From: Candidatus Parcubacteria bacterium
GTDB taxonomy: Bacteria; Patescibacteriota; Minisyncoccia; Minisyncoccales; JAUWXI01
Direction of reading: 5' to 3'
Length of the DNA stretch: 10,293 nucleotides
Assembly (NCBI GenBank): GCA_030616435.1
Contig: JAUWXI010000012.1
Location: 1-10,293, forward strand
Positions 5,407 through 10,293 of the stretch are shown in pieces. A program made the translations under genes and the position numbers. A model generated the notes under the pieces. That model ran no database searches. It was not told the origin of the DNA and saw only the letters and a list, made by a program, of their open reading frames with translations. Numbering within the stretch: the first letter of the stretch is position 1; each line of letters begins with the position of its first letter.

Positions 5407-7086
5407 TTATTTGGAAAAAGCATAAAAATGAGTACAGTTGAATGTTTTTACTTGTTCTACGGAATAAATTAAGTCGCCTTCTTTCCTTCCACTATCTGCA
5501 AAATATACGTAACCTTCTTCTAGCCCTCTAATGACGCTAATGTGTCCTGAACCTGTGCCATAAAAATTACCACAGCGTACCATAATTGGTTTTCCAGCCC
5601 TTATTTTTGCTTGGAGAGCATTAAAATCAAAGATCTTACTTTCTTCAAAAGAAAGTCCGTAATTGCGCCTAGCCCACAAAGCCAGACCATAAGCAGAAGA
5701 ACCTTGGCCACAAATGTATTCTTTTGCCGTAAGTTTCGGAGCAATATCATCTGGCCGGACATCAAAATCAAAATACCTTAAAATCACAGTTAAACTTGTA
5801 GGACCACAGCCACAACATGCAAGTGTTCTAGGAGGAGAATAATATTCACACTTATCCATGGCTGTATCCCACCACCTAGGATCTCCTTGATAGAGAGGTA
5901 TAACATCGTAAAGAATAACTGCTTCCGGGTCTTCAGGAAGAGGGGGAGGTGGAGGTGGTTCCCAGTCTTCAGGAAAAGGAGGATTGAAAGTTTCAACAGC
6001 TATACTCTCAACTATTTTTATTATTTCTTCATTTTCTTTTTCTGAAATATAAAAAGTAGCTGGGTCATCTTCAATTGCTATATCTTCCCAGGGACTGATT
6101 TTTTTTATTTCTTTGTTTTCTACACCAATAAAGGTAGCCCAATTTGTTGGTGGTAAAAGAGAATCTCTTAATAAAGCTTCAGCTAATTTTAATCTGGAAT
6201 ACTCATATTGAAGAACCAGACTAGCTTCTAATAATTCTTCACGCTCTTTCAAAAGTTCTTCTTTCATTAAATTGAGTTCAACTTTTTTTTCTTCAATTGC
6301 TTCTCTTAAGTTTGTGGGGAGAAAAATATCATTACCACAAAATGATGCAGATATTGGTTTATCACAAGGATCTTTTAGACATTTTCCTTTTTTACACGTG
6401 CTATCTGCAGGCTCGCAATCCTCAGTCTTTGGGCATTCACATTTCTCACTCAGTTTTTTTAAACAGTCAGCTAATTCCCTCACACTTGTGTGATCTATTT
6501 CTGTGTTCTCAGCTCCTATATACCAGACATCCTCTGCTTCGTTTTTAACTATCTCGCTTTGAGTCTTTACCTTCTCAATCAATCTACCAAGAGGAATTTC
6601 AATATAGACCGGGACTTCGCTTTCAACGGGGGGAATTTCAACAAGCTCAGGCTCTTCCATTTTAGGCTTCCCTATACTAAAAATTGTTAACTCAGGATTT
6701 ACAGTGATGACGAGGATATAGGAAGTGAAAATAAGTATCAATCCTAAAATTCCAGCAGAAATCCTCTCTCTGGCGTCTTTCATTGCCGGGACATTTCCTC
6801 CAGAAATTAAGTATTTAACTCCACCAAAAATTGTGGAGCCTAAAGTAAGTAACCCTCCTATCATTAAAAAAAGATAAAAGAGATATTTTACATAAAGAGA
6901 AAGAGCTTTTTCTTTCTCAATTGTCTCTTCTTCAATTTCTTTTAAAAATTGTTGGGGAGTTGAAACTCCAGGGATTTTGGGATATTTGATTTCTAAAGCA
7001 AAAGCAAAATTGGCTGAAAATAAAAAAAACAAGAGAAATAAAATAACGATAAGAAATTTTTTTTGTCCCCTTTTACTTTTAGACAT
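5407..7086 (-). CDS. VirB2-pilin-like protein fused to a C39-type papain-fold cysteine peptidase
   Basis: A 559-residue exported protein of several modules. A signal peptide covers residues 1-30 (ending FAFA), followed by LEIKYPKIPG (31-40). Two VirB2/TrbC-like membrane segments lie at about 64-93 and 110-130. Then come EIPLG (163-167), a helix, a cluster of eight cysteines (208-250), a coiled coil (261-305) and a proline-rich linker (375-388). The C-terminal domain (about 395-559) fits the Peptidase_C39-like family: Q400 in LYQGDPRWW as the oxyanion residue, catalytic C427 in CGCGPTSL, H515 in GHISVIRG and D531 in FADSG. All expected catalytic positions look intact, so an active cysteine peptidase or amidase outside the membrane is likely. 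Its substrate is unknown. It sits in the T4SS operon 5 nt after the small membrane protein. Confidence 0.82.
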   Translation of the reverse strand: MSKSKRGQKKFLIVILFLLFFLFSANFAFALEIKYPKIPGVSTPQQFLKEIEEETIEKEKALSLYVKYLFYLFLMIGGLLTLGSTIFGGVKYLISGGNVPAMKDARERISAGILGLILIFTSYILVITVNPELTIFSIGKPKMEEPELVEIPPVESEVPVYIEIPLGRLIEKVKTQSEIVKNEAEDVWYIGAENTEIDHTSVRELADCLKKLSEKCECPKTEDCEPADSTCKKGKCLKDPCDKPISASFCGNDIFLPTNLREAIEEKKVELNLMKEELLKEREELLEASLVLQYEYSRLKLAEALLRDSLLPPTNWATFIGVENKEIKKISPWEDIAIEDDPATFYISEKENEEIIKIVESIAVETFNPPFPEDWEPPPPPPLPEDPEAVILYDVIPLYQGDPRWWDTAMDKCEYYSPPRTLACCGCGPTSLTVILRYFDFDVRPDDIAPKLTAKEYICGQGSSAYGLALWARRNYGLSFEESKIFDFNALQAKIRAGKPIMVRCGNFYGTGSGHISVIRGLEEGYVYFADSGRKEGDLIYSVEQVKTFNCTHFYAFSK

Positions 7087-7091
7087 ATTTT

Positions 7092-7436
7092 TTAAATGAA
7101 AAGTCGAATGAACCAGGTTGGAACAATATCGCTTAATACTGGAATTCGCTCAATAAGGAGGGGAATAATTTGACTGGTAAAAGGAATTTTAGCAATTAGA
7201 CTTAGCATTAAACAGAAAGGTAATTCCAAGAGCAACTCAATTACTAAACTATCTAGAAGGCAAGGAGGGATAAGGAAATCAACAATTTCCATAACAAAGG
7301 CAAAAAAAATCAAAATTACTCCTCCTGGAGTAAGGAGGATATTTTTGGGAACCTTTCTAAACCATTTTCCTCCTGGTAATACTTTTTTTTCCTCAGAAAC
7401 TTTCTTAGGAATTTCTTTTTGCTGAGCTTTTTCCAT
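7092..7436 (-). CDS. Small membrane protein of the T4SS operon
   Basis: A 114-residue protein of unknown family. A charged, Lys/Glu-rich N-terminus (1-30) is predicted to be cytoplasmic. It is followed by hydrophobic segments at about 36-56 and 60-85, and a third weaker stretch rich in Ile, Pro and Leu (about 85-114, with IPFTSQIIPLLIERIP). Its ATG follows the VirB4 stop codon directly (TAAATG), so it is almost certainly co-translated with the ATPase. Position between VirB4 and the pilin-like proteins suggests an inner-membrane scaffold part. Nothing in the sequence supports equating it with VirB6, which is much larger. Confidence 0.75.
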   Translation of the reverse strand: MEKAQQKEIPKKVSEEKKVLPGGKWFRKVPKNILLTPGGVILIFFAFVMEIVDFLIPPCLLDSLVIELLLELPFCLMLSLIAKIPFTSQIIPLLIERIPVLSDIVPTWFIRLFI

Positions 7437-9227
7437 TTAAGTTTCTTTTAATCTTTTCCTTGCTTCTCTAATTTTAACTACTTCTTCTGGGGCAGTGGTG
7501 ATTATTTGGTCTTCAGCATAAGAAGCTACAACTCTTAAGGCTATATGTTTTGTGCCGGCAAAAAATATTCCTTCTCCTACCTGGCTTTCAAGTAACCTTA
7601 ATTTCTCTTCCTCTGTCAATTTAAAAGTCTTTTTCACGAAATCGATAGCAGCAGGAGACTGTTTCATTAAAAGTCCTAAAGAAGAGTTATCAATTATAGG
7701 TTTTCCATAATCTGATTTCATAAAATCAGCTACATCTTGGGTGGCTGTTGTCAAGCCCAACCAGTATTTTCTTGCTCTTTTGGCTGTTCCGTACAAAAAG
7801 GAGGCTCCATCTTCTGTTTGCATTAACCACCAGGCCTCATCCACCACTAAAATTCTCTTTTTCAACACTGAAGTGATTGTTTTCCAGATATGTCTTAAAA
7901 TTATATACATTGCTATCTGTCTCAATTCTTCTTCCATGTTTCTTATTCCAAAGACTATCAGGTTTTTTTCCATGGAAACATTGGTTGGTTGATTGAAAAA
8001 GCCAGCATAAGTGCCTTTGGTAAACTTTCTTACTCTTCTGACTAAAGATTCAGCTCCTTCCATGGTTTCCAAAACCTCTTCAAAATCTGACATTAAGGGA
8101 TAGGGCAATTCTTTCCCCCAAAGCAAGTGATCGGAATCTGGCGTGATGTCCTTTGCTGAATAGGTTTCTGTTAAGGCAGTGTCAATGATTGCATCTTCTT
8201 CAGCAGTTAACCCTCCCAACATTATCCTTAATAAACCTACCAAGTTGATGATGTTTGACCTCAAAACATCTTCTGGCCTTTCATCTTCTCTAACTTTTGG
8301 CAGATCAAAGGGATTAACATGATGGGGCCCAGTTAGAGAAATATTAATAAATGAACCTCCTACTGCATCTGCTAAAAACTCATATTCGTTTTCAGGATCA
8401 ATAACCAGTACGTCGATCTTCTGCATCAAGGACCTTAAAATTTCTAATTTGATGGCGTACGACTTACCGCAACCGGCTTTTCCGAATAAAACCGAATTAT
8501 AATTTTCCAAATTAAACCTGTCAAAAAGAACCAAAGAATTATTATGCTGATTTATTCCATACAAGATTCCCTCATTAGAACTCAAATCAAAGGAAACAAA
8601 AGGAAAGATACTGGAAAGAGGTTCAGTATTCATAGCCGTATTAATAGCAAACAGATCAAGGCCATAGGGGCCTGAGCAGATGAAGCCATCTTTTTGTCGA
8701 TACAAAGCAGGTTTTATGTAAATTAGCCTTGCTTCCAAAATTGATCTCAAAATAACCTCAACATCTTCTAATTCTTTTTCTGTCTCCCCATAAATTGTAA
8801 GATAAAGCCCTAAATCAAATACTCTTTCCCGGGCACTTATGAGTTTATCCCTTAGTTCTTCCAAGTTTCTGTAAGCTGCTTCTAATTGGGGATCTCTGAT
8901 TAATCCTTTCTCTTCCCTTTCTCCAATTTCTGCCTGGACCTCTGTCACCCTCTTTCTCAATTGTCTTAAAATTCTTCCTGTTTCTAAAGGATGAATAAAC
9001 AAGGCAATATCCATTGGCACATCGAGATTTATTATTGGAGAAAGCCAGGCTGTACTTAAGTATTGAGGATAAGAAAAGATAAAAAATGATCGAGTTAATC
9101 TTTCCCCCAACCTTAAATGACTTCTAGTTTCCTCTATTGCCGAAGGGGCAATAATGTCTCCTATTGAGATTTTCTCTTCTCTTAAAACTTCTGGAATTTT
9201 CTCTTTTTTTAAAAATGGTATTTTCAT
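7437..9227 (-). CDS. virB4: VirB4-family T4SS ATPase
   Basis: A 596-residue ATPase that powers assembly or substrate transfer in type IV secretion, acting at the cytoplasmic face of the membrane. The N-terminal half (1-230) has the VirB4-type layout, including RSFFIFSYPQYLS (46-58) and a helical insertion (83-135). The C-terminal RecA-like domain carries Walker A GKAGCGKS (249-256), the VIDPENEYEFL segment (275-285), Walker B ILVVDEAWW (459-467) and the TTATQD motif (493-498). Length and order match Gram-positive TrsE/ConE-like members. The ATG at 9227 is supported by AGGAGG six bases upstream, and overlaps the preceding stop (ATGA). No lesion is seen and all nucleotide-binding residues are intact. 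Confidence 0.93.
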   Translation of the reverse strand: MKIPFLKKEKIPEVLREEKISIGDIIAPSAIEETRSHLRLGERLTRSFFIFSYPQYLSTAWLSPIINLDVPMDIALFIHPLETGRILRQLRKRVTEVQAEIGEREEKGLIRDPQLEAAYRNLEELRDKLISARERVFDLGLYLTIYGETEKELEDVEVILRSILEARLIYIKPALYRQKDGFICSGPYGLDLFAINTAMNTEPLSSIFPFVSFDLSSNEGILYGINQHNNSLVLFDRFNLENYNSVLFGKAGCGKSYAIKLEILRSLMQKIDVLVIDPENEYEFLADAVGGSFINISLTGPHHVNPFDLPKVREDERPEDVLRSNIINLVGLLRIMLGGLTAEEDAIIDTALTETYSAKDITPDSDHLLWGKELPYPLMSDFEEVLETMEGAESLVRRVRKFTKGTYAGFFNQPTNVSMEKNLIVFGIRNMEEELRQIAMYIILRHIWKTITSVLKKRILVVDEAWWLMQTEDGASFLYGTAKRARKYWLGLTTATQDVADFMKSDYGKPIIDNSSLGLLMKQSPAAIDFVKKTFKLTEEEKLRLLESQVGEGIFFAGTKHIALRVVASYAEDQIITTAPEEVVKIREARKRLKET

Positions 9228-9874
9228 AAAATTCCTCCTGTTAACTCAGGGGGGAACTCAGGATAGTATCCCACCTCTGCTTCCTTTGGGTGATAGAGAG
9301 CCCAAAAGAGTTCAATAATTTCAGGAGTGGTCAAGGGTACAGCTTTTGATCCACATCTTCTTAATCCTAAGGCCACAAATTGCATCCTTTGCCAGAGCTG
9401 GGTTTTACACCTTTGAAAAAGCTCTTCGGTTAAGGTAGGAATCTTGGGTTTCTTGAAGATACCTCCTTTGAGGGAGCTTTCTCCTCGGGCTTCCCAGATC
9501 GTATAGGGAACGATGACAAAAAAAGTCTTGTTCATTATTGCTCCTCCCTCAACTAAGCTCTCAACGAATTTTCTGTATTCCGTAGTTTGGATTTTCAAGA
9601 GTTCGTTTTCCTGGGCCATTTCAAGTTTCTTTAATTTTTCAATATAGCCTGTGATGTTTAATTTCCTTGATTGGATTAAAATTTCTAAGGAGAAATCCAA
9701 GGAATTCAAAAAGTTTTGGAATTGATAAATTATTGCTTTTTGTTCCTCATCTGATTTTAAGGCAAAGTTTAAAGAAGAGACCATCAAAATGCCTCTCATT
9801 GCCTTGTTTTTTAAAATTATTATTCCTTCTCTGACTTGATCAATTTGTAAGAATTCTTGAGTTGTCTTAATCAT
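9224..9874 (-). CDS. TraC/VirB4 N-terminal-like T4SS protein
   Basis: A 216-residue protein without a Walker motif. The segment GILMVSSLNFALKSDEEQ (28-45), followed by FLNSLDFSLEILIQSRKLNI (54-73), resembles N-terminal domains of VirB4/TraC conjugation ATPases. The rest is helical and polar, with one hydrophobic strand at FFVIVPYTIW (118-127). No signal peptide or membrane helix is visible, so it is likely cytoplasmic and bound to the ATPase or membrane complex. It lies directly before virB4 with a 4-nt overlap. The following gene has a strong Shine-Dalgarno sequence and a full N-terminal half of its own, so this is a companion protein rather than a frameshifted fragment. The family name is tentative. 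Confidence 0.78.
   Translation of the reverse strand: MIKTTQEFLQIDQVREGIIILKNKAMRGILMVSSLNFALKSDEEQKAIIYQFQNFLNSLDFSLEILIQSRKLNITGYIEKLKKLEMAQENELLKIQTTEYRKFVESLVEGGAIMNKTFFVIVPYTIWEARGESSLKGGIFKKPKIPTLTEELFQRCKTQLWQRMQFVALGLRRCGSKAVPLTTPEIIELFWALYHPKEAEVGYYPEFPPELTGGIL
9234..9239 (-). promoter_or_regulatory. Strong Shine-Dalgarno AGGAGG for virB4
   Basis: On the minus strand AGGAGG stands 6 nt before the ATG at 9227, inside the end of the upstream coding region. It is the only perfect site I find in this operon, where most genes lack one. This suggests that virB4 is translated at a higher or independent rate, and it fixes the start codon. Confidence 0.8.
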
Positions 9875-9876
9875 TG

Positions 9877-9999
9877 TTACTTCTTTGTTTCAATTTCGAC
9901 TGAGAGTCTTCTTAACCTGCTTCTCTCAACTACTCTCAAGGGAGGAGTTTTCTCGACTATTTCTTCAGGCTCTTTTTTCTTAACTATCTTAGGCATCAT
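9877..9999 (-). CDS. Small charged protein (40 aa) between prgI and the TraC-like gene
   Basis: An open frame of 40 residues starting MMPKIVKKKE and ending IETKK. It is rich in Lys, Glu and Arg, with RSRLRRLSVE (27-36) near the end and no membrane segment. ATG 9999 is preceded by AAAGGAAAAGA, a reasonable ribosome binding site; the next ATG at 9996 is an alternative. Its TAA lies 2 nt before the ATG of the TraC-like gene, and it fills an otherwise unexplained gap in a tightly packed operon, both of which support real translation. Function is unknown. Confidence 0.6.
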   Translation of the reverse strand: MMPKIVKKKEPEEIVEKTPPLRVVERSRLRRLSVEIETKK

Positions 10000-10026
10000 T
10001 CTTTTCCTTTTCCAAAGATATTTTTT

Positions 10027-10284
10027 TTAAGAGATTAAAAAAGAGAAAAAATCCTGTAAAACGGTAGGTAAAGATATCCCTCCAATTTTTAAAAAGGCAA
10101 AAGCAAAACCTGTTACCATTAAAATTATTGAAAGGAGAATAAAAAGAAGGAAACTCATTTTGGCAATTGTGAAATAGAGAAAAAAGCAGAGAGCAGCTGC
10201 TACAGCAACAAAAATAAACTGTTTAAAAGTTAGAAACCAGACAATTTTGGCTTCTCTCTTAATAAATAATGGTACTCTATACAT
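10027..10284 (-). CDS. PrgI/VirB3-like T4SS membrane protein
   Basis: An 85-residue inner-membrane protein. The N-terminus MYRVPLFIKREAKIVWFLTFKQF fits the PrgI-family pattern (VPxFI, then a TxxQF motif before the first helix). Two membrane segments (about 22-41 and 44-68) follow, with a short C-terminal tail. PrgI/VirB3-type proteins normally sit beside VirB4 and anchor it to the membrane, and this order is kept here. The start is 9 nt from the window edge, so upstream genes and the operon promoter are not visible. It is separated from the 40-aa gene by 27 nt. Confidence 0.83.
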   Translation of the reverse strand: MYRVPLFIKREAKIVWFLTFKQFIFVAVAAALCFFLYFTIAKMSFLLFILLSIILMVTGFAFAFLKIGGISLPTVLQDFFSFLIS

Positions 10285-10293
10285 AATTATTCT

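Noticed and set aside
7437..9874. A frameshift splitting one virB4 gene into two
   Set aside because: The downstream gene has its own perfect AGGAGG, an ATGA overlap and a complete N-terminal half, so two genes are more likely than a broken one.
1..10293. Alternative genetic code with UGA as Gly, as in some CPR lineages
   Set aside because: TGA ends rpmH, rnpA and the 216-aa T4SS gene at exactly the expected places, and no in-frame TGA is needed to keep any gene open.
1..10293. CRISPR arrays, tRNA or rRNA genes, insertion sequences
   Set aside because: No regularly spaced long direct repeats, tRNA-like cloverleaf, rRNA segments or transposase frames were found by reading both strands.

Overview
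The window looks like a chromosomal segment of a Candidate Phyla Radiation bacterium (Patescibacteria, most likely a parcubacterial-type lineage). The DNA is AT-rich and the standard genetic code is used, with UGA as a real stop at the ends of rpmH, rnpA and the 216-aa T4SS gene. The genes are tightly packed, often without a Shine-Dalgarno sequence. An origin-type gene neighbourhood lies beside a Gram-positive-like type IV secretion (T4SS) operon of the kind seen in these organisms. The taxonomic call is inference from style and content, since no marker can be searched here.

Left part (1-2710): the 5' part of dnaA (minus strand) diverges from rpmH-rnpA-yidC-jag (plus strand), the classic bacterial origin neighbourhood. 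The 189-bp divergent gap holds three same-orientation 9-mers at an exact 11-bp pitch; the first matches the DnaA box with one mismatch. It also holds a good sigma70-type promoter for rpmH, an AT-rich stretch, and a pair of related 13-bp elements flanking that promoter. rpmH, rnpA and yidC overlap by 1-4 nt, and jag follows after 8 nt. A perfect 12-bp hairpin ends both this operon and the convergent one.

Right part (2736-10284): one minus-strand operon of eight genes, read from the right edge: PrgI/VirB3-like membrane protein, a 40-aa basic/charged protein, a 216-aa TraC/VirB4-N-like protein, a VirB4 ATPase with intact Walker motifs, a 114-aa membrane protein, and three large exported proteins. 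The first exported protein is a VirB2-pilin-like membrane module joined to a Cys-rich coiled-coil stalk and a C-terminal papain-like (C39-type) peptidase with apparent catalytic residues. The second is a 22-cysteine exported protein with no recognised domain. The third is the same pilin-like module joined to about six beta/gamma-crystallin-like Greek-key motifs.

The three exported proteins share modules. A motif LE[IV][KR]YP[KE]IPG plus two membrane helices is common to the peptidase and crystallin proteins. An EIPLG, helix and Cys-cluster block is common to the peptidase and 22-Cys proteins. My working inference is that PrgI, VirB4 and the small membrane proteins energise and assemble a cell-surface apparatus whose pilin-like subunits carry a protease head and a crystallin-type adhesive or Ca2+-binding head. 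No relaxase or coupling ATPase is visible, so the sequence alone does not support DNA transfer. The operon may continue beyond the right edge.
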